This document shows, one piece after another, positions 34,839 through 44,967 of a stretch of 64,000 nt of DNA. Position numbers and translations under genes: made by a program. The notes under the pieces were generated by a model. The model was not told the origin of the DNA and searched no databases. It worked only from the letters and a program-made list of their open reading frames with translations. Source of the DNA: Streptomyces liliifuscus (GTDB lineage Bacteria > Actinomycetota > Actinomycetes > Streptomycetales > Streptomycetaceae); NCBI RefSeq assembly GCF_016598615.1, contig NZ_CP066831.1, positions 186,001-250,000 on the forward strand. Direction: 5' to 3'. Numbering within the stretch: position 1 is the stretch's first letter; each line of letters opens with the position of its first letter.

Positions 34839-35392
34839 GGCCCCAAAGCTATGGGGCCGCACTGACAAAGCCCCTCGGAGTGCGCACCGCTCGGCACGGT
34901 GTCGAGGGCGCGCCCGCGTTGGCGTTCAGATCCTGGACGGTCGCGCACCTCTTGGCCGTCGGGCCGGACATACACGCCGGACAGCGGGCCGCGCAGGATC
35001 GCCAGGAGCGGTGCCGTCGCAGATCTCGACGCCGGGCCCGCTACTCCCGTCCGCACCGCGAGGCGAGAGCCCACGGCGGCGGAGCTGCACAACGCACACG
35101 AAAGGTCGGGCCCGTCACCACGGGGGGAGTGACGGGCCCGACCTGAAACCACGGTGCCACACCCATCCCCCAACGCGCGCGGTCTACGGACGAAGTCGCC
35201 GCGGGATGGCGCGACTTCGTCCCAACCAAGGCGCGCGACGCCCGGGCCCGGTGCAGCGCGAGAACAACGGCTGCACACGCCCAGGAGCGGTCCCGGACCG
35301 CGAAGTAGTCGCAATACATCTGGCCGGCCTTCTCGCTGACGACCCGTTGCTGCGCACGGGAGACGCAGCCGTATCGATCCGAGGCTGTCTTG
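34839..35392. other. 550-bp gap between the WD40 and lexA-like genes
   Basis: No coding region is supported. It contains one strong hairpin (35103-35144). The rest is G+C-rich without repeats. Confidence 0.5.
35103..35144. terminator. 16-bp perfect-stem terminator hairpin
   Basis: AGGTCGGGCCCGTCAC and its exact reverse complement GTGACGGGCCCGACCT enclose a 10-base loop. It lies 250 bp downstream of the lexA-like stop on the minus strand and upstream of the WD40 gene, and so probably separates the two units; it may be left over from a deleted gene. Confidence 0.75.
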
Positions 35393-36064
35393 TCAGAGTT
35401 GGCGCAGAACACTCACGACTTTGCCGAGGATCTGGGCCTGGTCGCCGGGGATCGGCTCGTATGCGGAGTTGTGGGGCATGAGCCACACCCGGCCGTCCTG
35501 TCGGCGCAGCTGTTTGACCGTGGCTTCGTCTTCGAGGAGCGCGGCGACGACATCGCCGTGGTCGGCGCTGTCCATGCGGCGGACGATGACGATGTCGCCG
35601 TCGCAGATCGCCATCTCGATCATGCTGTCGCCGACCACGGTCAGGGCGAACAACTCGCCTTCGCCGACGAGTTGTCGCGGCAGCGCGTAGACGTCCTCGA
35701 CCACTTCCTCGGCGAGCAGGGGTGCGCCGGCGGCGATCCGTCCGACGAGCGGCACATCCACCGCGGGCTCGGCGCTGTTTCCCAGGTCGGGCGCCCAGGA
35801 GGGACGTACGCAGTAGGCGCGGGGACGGTGCGGGTCGCGGTACAGGACGCCTTTGCGTTCCAGGGCCATCAGCTGATGGGCGACCGAGGACGTACTGGCG
35901 AGCTTCACGGCCTGGCCGATCTCCCGCATCGACGGGGGGTAGCCCTGCCGGTCGACCGACTCCGTGATGTAGCGGACGATAGCCGCTTGCCGGTCCGTCA
36001 GCTCTCCTTCCGCGGTCCGGGTGCCTGGGGGCCGGCCCCGGCGTGTCGACGCGTTGTTGTCCAT
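35393..36064 (-). CDS. LexA-family SOS repressor (probable second copy)
   Basis: 223 residues from ATG 36064 with GGAGG upstream. The N-terminal winged helix ([46 protein letters not shown]) is followed by a linker and an S24 autoprotease domain: cleavage site Ala112-Gly113 in GRIAAGAP, nucleophile Ser147 in VVGDSMIE and Lys184 in DEATVKQL. All residues needed for RecA-triggered self-cleavage are present. The usual Streptomyces lexA neighbours (such as nrdR) are absent and the gene sits among pseudogenes, so I infer a paralogue. A perfect SOS box 61 bp upstream implies autoregulation. Confidence 0.92.
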   Translation of the reverse strand: MDNNASTRRGRPPGTRTAEGELTDRQAAIVRYITESVDRQGYPPSMREIGQAVKLASTSSVAHQLMALERKGVLYRDPHRPRAYCVRPSWAPDLGNSAEPAVDVPLVGRIAAGAPLLAEEVVEDVYALPRQLVGEGELFALTVVGDSMIEMAICDGDIVIVRRMDSADHGDVVAALLEDEATVKQLRRQDGRVWLMPHNSAYEPIPGDQAQILGKVVSVLRQL

Positions 36065-36101
36065 GCCGGGCACCTCCGTACAAGATCCGCAGAGTGTGAC
36101 T

Positions 36102-36530
36102 TTAACTCGCTGCCCCCATGAAGGGAACACTGGTTCGACTTTGAGCTGGTGCTGCCCAACCGTCCGTCACCCGGGCGTAATCCCGGAGCTGAGGCAACTC
36201 CTCGACGTCGGACTCACGGGTCCAGGTCTCGTACGTCTCCGGCTCGAAGCCGCCGTGCAGGAGATACACGACGGGCCGCGTCTCCCCCGGTCCCCGCCGC
36301 TCCCTGCTGTCCGGGGTCAGCAACCGGACCCTGGCCGTACCGCCCAACCCGGGCGAGGAGACGCTGAGATCGACCAAACGCTCACCGGCGCTCTCCTCGG
36401 CGATGATCTCGGCACCGTGCCGCCCGGGGGCCCTCGCGTCGGCGTCCGGGGCAGACACTTCCGCAAAGAGCAGGAGGTCCGCGATCACCAGGATGAGGAA
36501 CAGCCGTAAACGCGCAGAGTTCCAGGGCAC
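36102..36530 (-). pseudogene. Truncated secreted esterase (antigen-85/esterase D-like)
   Basis: An N-terminal hydrophobic segment (LRLFLILVIADLLLFAEV) is followed by GGTARVRLLTPDSRERR and VVYLLHGGFEPETYETWT, the oxyanion loop of esterase D/antigen 85-type hydrolases, then SDVEELPQL. The frame then degenerates and stops at 36102 next to the lexA-like promoter, before the GxSxG nucleophile. Most of the catalytic domain has been lost. Confidence 0.65.
36125..36136. promoter_or_regulatory. SOS box GAACACTGGTTC
   Basis: An exact match to the Gram-positive/actinobacterial LexA operator core GAAC-N4-GTTC, 61 bp before the lexA-like start. The flanking GG and GA fit the common extended form. Confidence 0.8.
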
Positions 36531-36576
36531 GACGAAGGTCCCTTCATACGGGTCATACGTGAGCTGCTGTCATTCG

Positions 36577-37000
36577 TCACGCGTACACACGGCCCCCGGC
36601 CACGAGCAGCGGCTCCGCCGTGTAGCCGGCGACCCGGAGCAGGGATGGGCGGGGGCCGAGGCCGCCGGCCGTCCCTACGGTCGCATCCGAGGTCTGTGAA
36701 CTGCAGCAGCGCGGCGTCGGGGACGCCCGCGGGGCACGCCGGGACGCCCCAGTGCTGGGCATCACCGAACAGCGGCCCGAGCAGGGAGGGCAGGAGCAGC
36801 AGTCCGGTCACGGCGATGACGGCACCCGCGAAGTGGCGGACGAAGACACCGACCGCCAGGCCGAGCAGCGCGGCCGCGGCGACGGAGGCAGCGATGCCTC
36901 ACAGGACGGGCCGCCGCTCGCCTCGGGCGTACGTACCGTCGTCGAGCAGCGCGTCGCCGGCGAGGTAGGTGAACGTGCGTGCCTCCATCACGCCGATGAC
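36577..37000 (-). pseudogene. Remnant of a membrane permease (C-terminal helices), frame-broken
   Basis: Hydrophobic helices typical of the end of an ABC-2-type permease are spread over two or three frames: LLGLAVGVFVRHFAGAVIAV, TGLLLLPSLLGPLFGD and PSLLRVAGYTAEPLLVAGG. Stops and shifts separate them. The N-terminal half is not visible. Confidence 0.5.
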
Positions 37001-37040
37001 GCTACGAAGCACATACGAACCGGACATCCGCCCGCAGTCG

Positions 37041-37558
37041 GTGGCTGCTCCCCCGGGAGCAGCCACATCACCAGGTGGGCGAACTCCTCCACCATCGAGC
37101 GCGTGCCCGCCGGGGCGCGGAGGCCTTCTGCCCGCCCACCGCCGGGCAGAAGACCTCCGTCGCGCGTCCGGATCGACGTCCTGTGTCCTCGCTGGGGTCG
37201 GGCGCATCGTCTGGTCGACACGTGCAGTTGTCCCGTGGATCGGCAACGGGGCCCGTACGGCTCGGTGGCCCGGCTCCTGCCCGACGTGGGTGCCGTCGTC
37301 GACTGGACGGCAATCCACCGTGTTCCGTCGACCACGGTCACGGCCAGTCACAGAAGGCCCGACTGAGACGAGAAATACGCGACAGTTCGATCTCTGACTC
37401 CGCCGTCACCGAGGCCGATGTCCCGGGTGCTTGACCACGCCCCTGTGCCGCCGAAGACCTCTCGCCTGCCACTCGGCCGGATGCTGCACGACACGCGCCG
37501 ACCCGCGAGGAAGGGGAGAATGAGAGAACATCGCGGAACGCTGAAGGCGGTGGAAACG
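37041..37558. other. 520-bp non-coding stretch before the universal stress gene
   Basis: No gene could be supported. A plausible alternative start for the next gene (ATG 37520, with GGAAGGGGAG just upstream) lies at its right end. No operator palindrome was evident. Confidence 0.4.
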
Positions 37559-38443
37559 ATGGTGCTGCCGATCGTCGTGGGTGTCGATGGCTCGGAGCCC
37601 AGCCTCCATGCCGTCGACTGGGCCGTGGACGAGGCGGTCCGCCACGGGGTGCCGCTGCGGGTCGTCCACGCCTCCCTCTGGGAGCGGTACGAGGGTGCGG
37701 CCCTGGCGGACACACCCGATGTCGCCTCGGATGCGGTAACCGGACACGACCTCGCCGAGAGCGTCGTGGCGGGAGCGGCCTGGCGTGCCGGGCTGCGCGC
37801 CCCGACGCTGGAGATCAGCACGGGCGTGGTACCGGAGGATCCCGTGTCGGCCCTGCTGCGCGAGGCACTCCGCGCCAGTGCCGTAGTGACCGGTGTACGA
37901 GGCAGGGGCCCGATCAGGGAACTCCTGCTGGGCTCGGTCAGCCTCTCCCTCGCCGCCCGTGCTCCCTGCCCGGTCGTCGTCGTACGCGGCCGGACACAGA
38001 ACAGCCAAGCCGCCACCGGCCGTATCGTGCTGGGCGTCGGCACCGGTGTCACAGCGCCGGCGACGGTCCGGTACGCCTTCCGGGAGGCCGCGGTACGCGC
38101 GTGCGAGATCGAGGCGGTACGGGCCTGGCGTCGCCCGGCACACCGGACTGCGCCGCATCCGCTGCCTGACGGGGCCACCCACGCCGAGGAGGTTGCCGCC
38201 GCGGCTCTCCTCGATGAGGCGTTGGACGGCGTTGCCCAGGAGTACCCCGGCGTCACCGTGCACCGCGCGCTTGTCGAGGGCTCCGCACGCCATGCTCTGG
38301 TGACCCGGTCCTCGGCGGGCGACCTCCTGATCATCGGCGCCCGCCGGCCTCGCGGCCACCTCGGACCGCAGCTCGGCCTGGTCGGACACACGGTGCTGCA
38401 CCACTCCGACTGCCCGGTGGCGGTGGTTTCGCAACAGGAGTGA
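37559..38443 (+). CDS. Universal stress protein, tandem UspA domains
   Basis: 294 residues from ATG 37559; ATG 37520 has a better ribosome site and would add 13 residues. Two UspA domains: the first starts VLPIVVGVDGSEPSLHAVDW and ends with GSVSLSLAARAPCPVVVVRG (the G-x9-GS nucleotide loop), the second starts RIVLGVGTG and ends with GLVGHTVLHHSDCPVAVVS. ATP-binding residues are present in the first domain and weaker in the second. Such tandem proteins accumulate during hypoxia or stationary stress; no regulator is adjacent. Confidence 0.92.
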   Translation: MVLPIVVGVDGSEPSLHAVDWAVDEAVRHGVPLRVVHASLWERYEGAALADTPDVASDAVTGHDLAESVVAGAAWRAGLRAPTLEISTGVVPEDPVSALLREALRASAVVTGVRGRGPIRELLLGSVSLSLAARAPCPVVVVRGRTQNSQAATGRIVLGVGTGVTAPATVRYAFREAAVRACEIEAVRAWRRPAHRTAPHPLPDGATHAEEVAAAALLDEALDGVAQEYPGVTVHRALVEGSARHALVTRSSAGDLLIIGARRPRGHLGPQLGLVGHTVLHHSDCPVAVVSQQE

Positions 38444-38764
38444 GATGGCGGACAGTCTGCGGCCGTCACCAGGCGGGCTTGTATCACTCCTCGCGCCTGA
38501 GGCCGGCCCTCGCGTCGTGTCTGAGACCGGCCCTCCCGATCGGCGCGCTCGGGCTGCACCGAATCTGGCTACTCGCGGACATCGCGGCAACGACTACGTC
38601 GTTCGGGGTGGGCGCACGGCACCGCGCTCAGGGGACTTGCCGGACGACGACCCGTGTCCTCCCCTCCTGCGGGTGCGGGACGCCACGAGCACCCGACGTC
38701 GGGCACGGTGACGCTCGTACGGCCGGCCGACGGCTCCCAATGTGGTGCGGCCGGAGAACAGGGA
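38444..38764. other. 320-bp gap between convergent genes
   Basis: No gene, repeat or clear terminator is visible between the stress protein gene and the convergent lipase gene. Confidence 0.4.
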
Positions 38765-40060
38765 TCAGCAGTTGCCGTATTCCGTCTTCCCCGCGAACCG
38801 GTCGCCCAGCCAGGCGACGACGTCATTCACCGCCTGGTTGTCGGCGGTCAAGTGCTCGCCCGGATAGGTCCTCCAGCGCGTGGGCACCTGGGCGGAGCAG
38901 TACGCCTGCCGGGTCGCGTCCTCGGTCTCGGTCGGGATCACCTCGTCGAACAGCCCGCGGTACTGCATGACGGGGAAGCCAATTTCGTGCTTGGCGTCCG
39001 AGCCCCTCGGCCCGACGCCTGTGCCCAGCTTCTGCCGGTCCACGACCTCGCCCCACGTGGTGCCGTCGCCGCCCTTCAGGGCGTAAATCTGGTCGAGGGA
39101 AAGCCGGTCCGTGCTGTAGTTCTCGACCTTCTGTCCCGCGAAGTTCGCGATGGTTCCCACCAAGCACAGGGACTTGGCCTTCTCGATTGCCTCCTTGCCG
39201 GTCCCGTTCATGATTTCGTCGAACGGCATCTGCGGGTGCGCGGCCGCCAGGCCGATCAGGGCGTCCGTGAGAAAGCCCGCGAAGGGACCGCCGTCCAGGG
39301 CCTTCGCGACGACCTTCAGATCACCGGGGACACCTCCGGAGGCGTCGGCGACGACGTTGACATCAGGCGCGTACGACTCCGCCAGCTGCGCCGCCCACAG
39401 GCTGGCCGCGCCTCCTTCCGAGTAGCCCCAGAGGCCGACCGGCGCCTTGCCGTCCAGGCCGCTGCCGGGAACGGCGGGCGCGGCCCTGGCGACGTCCAGC
39501 AGTGCGTACCCGGCGTCCTGGCCGGAGACGTACGGGTGGGTCTGCCCAGTCAGATAACCCGCCCCGTCCGTGGCGGCGACGGCGTAACCGGCCTTCAGAG
39601 CGGCGGAGATGTTGTCGCCCTCGTACGCGTCCTGGTACTCGCCGGCCAGTTGCTTGGAGAAGGCGCACTGAGGGCCGAGGCCCAGCGTGCCGGGGTTGAA
39701 CGCCACGATCGGGCGCGGCCCCGCACCCCGCCACTCGGCTTTCGGCACCGCGACCGTACCGGAGACGGCCACCGGCTCGTCGGCATTGTTCGTCGAGCTG
39801 TACTGCACCTTCCAGGCGTTCATGGGGATGTTGCCCGGCACGTGCGGCAGCTTGGTCGGGCGGCAGGAGACGACCTGGCCGGGCGTGCCGGGGGCGGTGG
39901 CCGGCGGGGCGTAGATCGCGTCGTCCGCGGCGTCACAGCCGACGGCCGGTTCGGATGCCCCTGCCGTGTAGGCCGGAACCGTGAGCCCCGCCGCCACGAG
40001 GGAGCCCATCCCGAGCATCACCAGCGGCTTCTTCTTCCGTTTCGCTGTTGCCTTCCGCAA
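38765..40060 (-). CDS. Secreted LIP-family lipase/esterase
   Basis: 431 residues from a TTG start that has AAGGAG 7 bases upstream. A signal peptide (RKKKPLVMLGMGSLVAAGLT, cleaved near residue 35) precedes a LIP-family (PF03583-type) alpha/beta hydrolase: VSGTVAVPKAEWRG, FNPGTLGLGPQC, AATDGAGYL, nucleophile Ser214 in GLWGYSEGG, the acidic region YRGLFDEVIP and EHLTADNQAV with the catalytic His. Four or more Cys suggest disulfides outside the cell. Bacterial members hydrolyse triacylglycerols or esters. It stands alone. Confidence 0.88.
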   Translation of the reverse strand: MRKATAKRKKKPLVMLGMGSLVAAGLTVPAYTAGASEPAVGCDAADDAIYAPPATAPGTPGQVVSCRPTKLPHVPGNIPMNAWKVQYSSTNNADEPVAVSGTVAVPKAEWRGAGPRPIVAFNPGTLGLGPQCAFSKQLAGEYQDAYEGDNISAALKAGYAVAATDGAGYLTGQTHPYVSGQDAGYALLDVARAAPAVPGSGLDGKAPVGLWGYSEGGAASLWAAQLAESYAPDVNVVADASGGVPGDLKVVAKALDGGPFAGFLTDALIGLAAAHPQMPFDEIMNGTGKEAIEKAKSLCLVGTIANFAGQKVENYSTDRLSLDQIYALKGGDGTTWGEVVDRQKLGTGVGPRGSDAKHEIGFPVMQYRGLFDEVIPTETEDATRQAYCSAQVPTRWRTYPGEHLTADNQAVNDVVAWLGDRFAGKTEYGNC

Positions 40061-40854
40061 GGCCGGCTCCTTCGGAATCGGTGGGGTGTGAAGTTACGGT
40101 TGAGTAAGTTATGTCTGTATGAGGTGGGTTCATAGTCAGCGACCCCACAACTGCGCCGACGGGACTGTGCGCGAGGCACAAGAGTTCTCCGCCGTGCCGC
40201 ACCAGGATCGGAACCTGCCGGGCTTACGGCGCCGCAGGCCGCGGCTCTGCGAGTCCGGCGTGCCGCGTGAACTGCGGGAACCGGAGTCGGCGGCGCCCGC
40301 TCGGCTCAGCGAGGCCGCGCGCAGCCACGGAACGCGTTCGGCGCCAGCCTTTCGGGGGCAGCGGACGAGCCACCGTGCACTGTGCCTCTCGTCGTGCCGA
40401 ATCGGCGCTGCTCTGCACCGGTAGAGCGTGCTCCGCAGTGACTGGGTGGGCCTTGTGCGGATCAGCGTTGTGTTCCAGCTGTGCCCGGCACCTGGGCAGG
40501 AGCCTCAACGCCGTGCTCCGGTATACGACCGCACCGAGCCGCGGGGCACGTCACCCTGCCGCCGACGGTGCGGCAGGAGACCGGCCGGCTCGCCCGGCAC
40601 CCCACGGCTCCGACTAGGTGTTTTCGACATTAGATCCGCAGGTCAGGGGGCCGTGTTATCCGTGGGGCGCGACGGTTCCGCGAGAGTGCCTGCGGGAGGC
40701 CCTGACACTCCTTCACGAACCGCCCTCTGACGGCCCAGCACGCCGACGAGCAAGCCCACGAGCTTGGCCACACTCTCACCCGTGGCCGGCCTCGAACCGA
40801 ATCAGACCTGTTGATGACGGGGAGAGCGATGGTTTTCCACCGGGCACACTGTTC
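40061..40854. other. 790-bp non-coding stretch
   Basis: The left end holds the lipase promoter (an A/T-richer patch near 40095-40125). The rest is G+C-rich with open but featureless frames. I see no gene, RNA or repeat. Confidence 0.45.
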
Positions 40855-41808
40855 TCAGGGAATGTCGTCCAGGCTCGCCGGACCACCCCGCAAGGCAGCG
40901 CCGTCGACGAAACGGCCGTCGATGGCCCGCTGCACGAACGCGGCGGTGCGGGTCACAGCCTCGGTGGCCTCGGGCAGGAAGCCGGCCGCCATCTGCCACG
41001 CGTGGAACATGCTCGGCCACACCTCGAGAACGACCTCCACGCCCGACCGGACCGCCCGGTCGGCCAGAGTCAGCGAGTCGTCGAGTACACGCTCGGCGCC
41101 GGACACCTGGAGAAACAGGGGTGGCAGACCGTGCAGGTCGGCGACGACTGGGCTCACCAAGGGGTCGGTGGCCGGGTGGCCGCCGAGGTAGTCGTCGTGC
41201 ATGGCCAGGCCGAGCTCGTCCGGCAGCAGCAGATCGGAGCCTGCATTGTCGGCCCAGCTTCCCTCGGAGAAGCGCCCCTTGCGCAGGTCGAAAACACCGG
41301 AGTAGCAGGCTCCGGCAAGAACTCCGGGGTGCTTCTCCGCCGAGCGCCGCAGAAGAACCGCGAGCGCGAGGTTGGCTCCAGCGGATTCTCCGGCCACCAC
41401 GACCTTGGGCGCCAACAGGGCGGCCTGGTCGAACGCGGCCAGGCAGTCGTCAAGTCCTGCGGGGAACGGGTCCTCGGGAGCCAGCCGGTACTCCGGCAGC
41501 ATCACCCGTGCCTTGGTTTCCAGGGCGAGGCGCGCCCCGAGGCCACGAGCACCCCTCGCCAAGCCTGAGCGGAACCCGCCGCCATGGATGTAGAGGATCG
41601 CTACGTCGTCGCGTGCTCCGTCAGGGGTCATCAGATAGGAGCCCTGACGGAGTGCCGCGACCGGCTCGTCAACGACGCCCGGTATCGGCCGGTACATGTC
41701 CGCAAGTGTGGCGGCCTGCTCGCGGTCCGCCGCAAGATTCATGGGCCCGCGTTGGCTGATCGACTGCTGAAACCAGCTCTCCATCAGGGCAAAGGTGGCA
41801 CTGGGCAT
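40855..41808 (-). CDS. HSL-family alpha/beta hydrolase (esterase)
   Basis: 317 residues from ATG 41808, with AAGGAG upstream. Typical hormone-sensitive-lipase features: oxyanion motif YIHGGGF, nucleophile Ser142 in GESAGAN, the acid near SGAERVLDDS, and His in SMFHAWQ. There is no signal peptide, so it acts in the cytoplasm on short-chain esters. It is not obviously linked to the neighbours. Confidence 0.92.
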   Translation of the reverse strand: MPSATFALMESWFQQSISQRGPMNLAADREQAATLADMYRPIPGVVDEPVAALRQGSYLMTPDGARDDVAILYIHGGGFRSGLARGARGLGARLALETKARVMLPEYRLAPEDPFPAGLDDCLAAFDQAALLAPKVVVAGESAGANLALAVLLRRSAEKHPGVLAGACYSGVFDLRKGRFSEGSWADNAGSDLLLPDELGLAMHDDYLGGHPATDPLVSPVVADLHGLPPLFLQVSGAERVLDDSLTLADRAVRSGVEVVLEVWPSMFHAWQMAAGFLPEATEAVTRTAAFVQRAIDGRFVDGAALRGGPASLDDIP

Positions 41809-42049
41809 GGTAGGCGTCTCCTTGTCGGCACCCCAGACGGGGTCTCTGCGTCGCCTCGTGTGACGTCGCACAGAAGGGATCACAGCTGTCAATACCGAAC
41901 TTCAATAGGTTTTCATCGTTCGCACGTCGCCACCGTCGAGGCAGGCCGCAACGACGGCGCACATGGCACCTGGCTGCACTCCGTCTCGCCGACCGGCCCG
42001 AACGTGCGACATGGACGGGACGTGAGGCCAGGCCCTGGGAACGCGCCCG

Positions 42050-44902
42050 TCAGACGCGGCCCTCCAGTTCTGCGAACCTGGCTTGCAGGTCGGAAAGGAA
42101 GCTCTCGCCGTCGGGGACCATCCCCGCGATCGCCCGCACAGTCGTGCCGACTGGAGCCCCCGACCCGCTGTCGATGAAGGCGGCCGCCTCCGGGATGTAC
42201 TCGATCAGCAGGTCCTTGAAGGCGCGGGCGGCCTCCTCGCGGTCCAACAGGTTGTCGATGCTCATGTCCACGGACAACGGGGCCCGTTCAGAGTCCGCGA
42301 ACTCGTACGGCACCGTCCAGCTGTACCGGCCCGAGCCGACCTCGAAGGCGTCGGCGCCGCTGTCCGGCAGGACGACCTCGGCGGTCGTGTTCGGCGGCAC
42401 GAGTGCTTCGACCGTCAGCTCCGTCCCCGCCAGGGACCAGGCCACCTCCGCGTAGCCGTACGGCGTGCGCAGTCCTGCCCTCGCGCGGGTGAGTCCGCCG
42501 CCCGGTCGCGGTTCCACACGCAGGCGGCGGTAGCCGGGCGCGGCGGGGGCGAGACCGGCGACCGTGCGGTGCAGCCAGTCGGCGACAGCGCCCAGCGCGT
42601 AGTGGTTGAAGGAGGTCATCCCGCTCGGGTTGATCGTCCCGTCGGGCAGCAGGCTGTCCCAGCGCTCCCAGATGGTGGTCGCGCCCATGGTGACCGGGTA
42701 GAGCCAGGACGGGCACTCCCGCTGGAGGAGCAGCCGGTAGGCGGTGTCGGCGTGGCCGGTGCGGGTCAGGGCGTCGCAGATCAGCGGGGTGCCGACGAAG
42801 CCGGTCGCGATCTTGTGACCGCCCGCGCGGACGAGTTGGGCGAGCCGGTCGCCGGCGTGGGCGCGCTGGGCGTCGGAGGCCAGCAGGTCGAAGCAGAGGG
42901 CGAGGGCGTACGCGGTCGGTGCGTCGGCCATCACCCGTCCGGCGCCGGTGACGTATTCCGCCTGGAACGCGACGCGGATCTCCTCGACCAGGACGCGGTA
43001 GCGCTCGGCGTCCTCGTCGCGGCCCAGAATCTCGGCGGTGCGGGCAAGGAGTTCGGTGGAGCGGGCGAAGTAGGCCGTGGCGACGAGTTCGCCCGGGGTC
43101 GCGGCGCCGTCGGGCCGGCCGGCCGGGGCCGTCGGGTCGAGCCAGTCCCCGAACTGAAAGCCGCTGTCCCACAGTCGGCCCGCGCCCGCGATCGAGGCGA
43201 CGTGCTCCACCCAGCCACGCATCGAGTCGTACTGGGCGGCGAGGAGGCCGGTGTCGCCATACCGCTCGTGGAGCACCCACGGCACCAACACGGCGGCGTC
43301 GCCCCAGGCCGCGGTCGGGGTGTCGGCGCCGGCCACCCCCACCTTGGGCACCACGAACGGCACGACGCCGTCGGCGCCCTGCTCGGCGGCGAGATCGGCC
43401 AGCCAGGAACTGAGGAAGCCGGCGCTGTCGTAGAGGTAGGAGGCGCTGGGCGAGAAGACCTGGATGTCGCCGGTCCAGCCGAGCCGCTCGTCACGCTGCG
43501 GGCAGTCGGTGGGAACGTCGAGGAAGTTGCCGCGCATGCCCCACACCACGTTCTCGTGCAGGCGGTTGACAAGGTCGTCGGAGCACTCGAAGAAGCCCGT
43601 GCGCGCCAGGTCGGAGTGGAGGACGACGGCGCGTACGGTCGTCGGGTCGAAGCCGTCGGGCGCTCCCGTGATCTCGGCGTACCGGAAGCCGTGGAAGGTG
43701 AAGCGGGGCTCGAAGACCTCCGTGCCCTGCCCACGCAGGGTGTATGTGTCGGTGGCGGCGGCCGTGCGCAGCGGCCTGGTGCACAGCTCGCCGCCCTCCA
43801 GTACCTCGGCGTGGCGCAGGGTAACGACGCGGCCCGCCTCGCCGGACACAGTGAGGCGGAGTCGGCCCACGAGGTTCTGACCGAAGTCCAGGAGCATCTT
43901 GCCGGACGCAGTGGTGGTCACGGAGACCGGAGCGATCTCCTCGATGCGGCGCACCTGCGGGCCGTTGGGCGCCACGAGGGTGGAGAAGTCGCGTTCGACG
44001 ACACGTACCCCGCGCCAGCCGGACTCGTCGTGGCCGGGCTCCGACCAGCCGGACCGTTCCCGGCGGGCGTCGTAGGCCTCGCCGTCGTAGAGACCGGAGG
44101 CGACGACCGGGCCGGTGGCGGCCCGCCACGAACCGTCGGTCGTGACGCGCTCCGTGGTGCCGTCCACGTACTCCACCTCCAGTTGGGCGAGCAGGGCGAG
44201 CCGGTCGCCGTAGACGGCACGCGTCTTGCCGTCGAACCCGATGCGACCACGGAACCAGCCGTCGCCGAGGATCGCGCCGAGGGCGTTGCGGCCGGGGCGC
44301 AGCAGACCGGTGACGTCGTAGGTCTGGTGGCGCAGGCGCTTGTCGTACGCCGTCCAGCCCGGGGCAAGCACGTCGTCGCCGACACGGGTGCCGTTGATCT
44401 CCGCCTCGTACACGCCGAGCGCGGTGGCATGCAAGCGGGCCGAGCGCACCGGGCCGCGCAGGTCGAACTCGCGCCGCAGGAACGGGGAGGGCTGGTCTGT
44501 CTGCGGGTCCTCGTCCCAGTCCGGGGTGACGAAGACGGCCGACCAGTCGTCCGGGACGAGCAGGCCGACCTCGGCCGTCGCCGGTTCGCTCCAGGGCGAG
44601 ACCTCACCGTCGGAGCCGGTGACGCGGACGCGGACGGTGGCCCTGCCGCGTGCCGGGAGCGGCTCGAACGGCCACGTCACAAGGACGGAGTCGGCCGACT
44701 CGACCCGCATCCTCACGGCCGGAGTATCGCCGTCCGGGACGGTCAGCTCCACCTCGTACGCCCTCTGGGTCCAGTCCCGGGCCTGCGTGAGAGTGGTCCA
44801 CGACAGCCGGGGGCGACCGGTGCCGAGGCCCAGCGCATCGCGTACGTGCTCGAAACGGACATCGGCAACGACACCCGCCCGGTCAAGCGTTTCCTGATTC
44901 AC
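42050..44902 (-). CDS. GH78 alpha-L-rhamnosidase with an extra C-terminal domain
   Basis: 950 residues from a GTG start (AGGAC upstream). Beta-sandwich domains (Bac_rhamnosid_N and the fibronectin-like domain) cover about 10-430, including SARLHATALGVYEAEINGTR and LLDFGQNLVGRLRL. The (alpha/alpha)6 barrel covers about 440-780 with the general acid Glu472 in DCPQRDERLGWTGD and Glu746 in IWERWDS. A beta domain follows to about 865. The last ~75 residues (starting LSVDMSIDNLLDREEAARAF) are helical and not part of the usual GH78 architecture. No signal peptide: it acts on imported rhamnosides. It is divergent from the MFS-GH3-TetR operon. Confidence 0.93.
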   Translation of the reverse strand: MNQETLDRAGVVADVRFEHVRDALGLGTGRPRLSWTTLTQARDWTQRAYEVELTVPDGDTPAVRMRVESADSVLVTWPFEPLPARGRATVRVRVTGSDGEVSPWSEPATAEVGLLVPDDWSAVFVTPDWDEDPQTDQPSPFLRREFDLRGPVRSARLHATALGVYEAEINGTRVGDDVLAPGWTAYDKRLRHQTYDVTGLLRPGRNALGAILGDGWFRGRIGFDGKTRAVYGDRLALLAQLEVEYVDGTTERVTTDGSWRAATGPVVASGLYDGEAYDARRERSGWSEPGHDESGWRGVRVVERDFSTLVAPNGPQVRRIEEIAPVSVTTTASGKMLLDFGQNLVGRLRLTVSGEAGRVVTLRHAEVLEGGELCTRPLRTAAATDTYTLRGQGTEVFEPRFTFHGFRYAEITGAPDGFDPTTVRAVVLHSDLARTGFFECSDDLVNRLHENVVWGMRGNFLDVPTDCPQRDERLGWTGDIQVFSPSASYLYDSAGFLSSWLADLAAEQGADGVVPFVVPKVGVAGADTPTAAWGDAAVLVPWVLHERYGDTGLLAAQYDSMRGWVEHVASIAGAGRLWDSGFQFGDWLDPTAPAGRPDGAATPGELVATAYFARSTELLARTAEILGRDEDAERYRVLVEEIRVAFQAEYVTGAGRVMADAPTAYALALCFDLLASDAQRAHAGDRLAQLVRAGGHKIATGFVGTPLICDALTRTGHADTAYRLLLQRECPSWLYPVTMGATTIWERWDSLLPDGTINPSGMTSFNHYALGAVADWLHRTVAGLAPAAPGYRRLRVEPRPGGGLTRARAGLRTPYGYAEVAWSLAGTELTVEALVPPNTTAEVVLPDSGADAFEVGSGRYSWTVPYEFADSERAPLSVDMSIDNLLDREEAARAFKDLLIEYIPEAAAFIDSGSGAPVGTTVRAIAGMVPDGESFLSDLQARFAELEGRV

Positions 44903-44967
44903 GTGTGGTCCTCACTCTCGCGCCCGGCCACGGTGGCGTGCCTGTGGCCATCATGAGTCACCGTCCG

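Noticed and set aside
34839..35392. Possible small gene antisense to the terminator region downstream of the lexA-like gene
   Set aside because: Frames exist on both strands but lack ribosome sites and protein-like composition.
42083..44956. 957-codon plus-strand open frame opposite the GH78 gene
   Set aside because: It is the antisense shadow of the rhamnosidase gene: its sequence is low in hydrophobic residues and has no domain, whereas the minus strand has full GH78 motifs.
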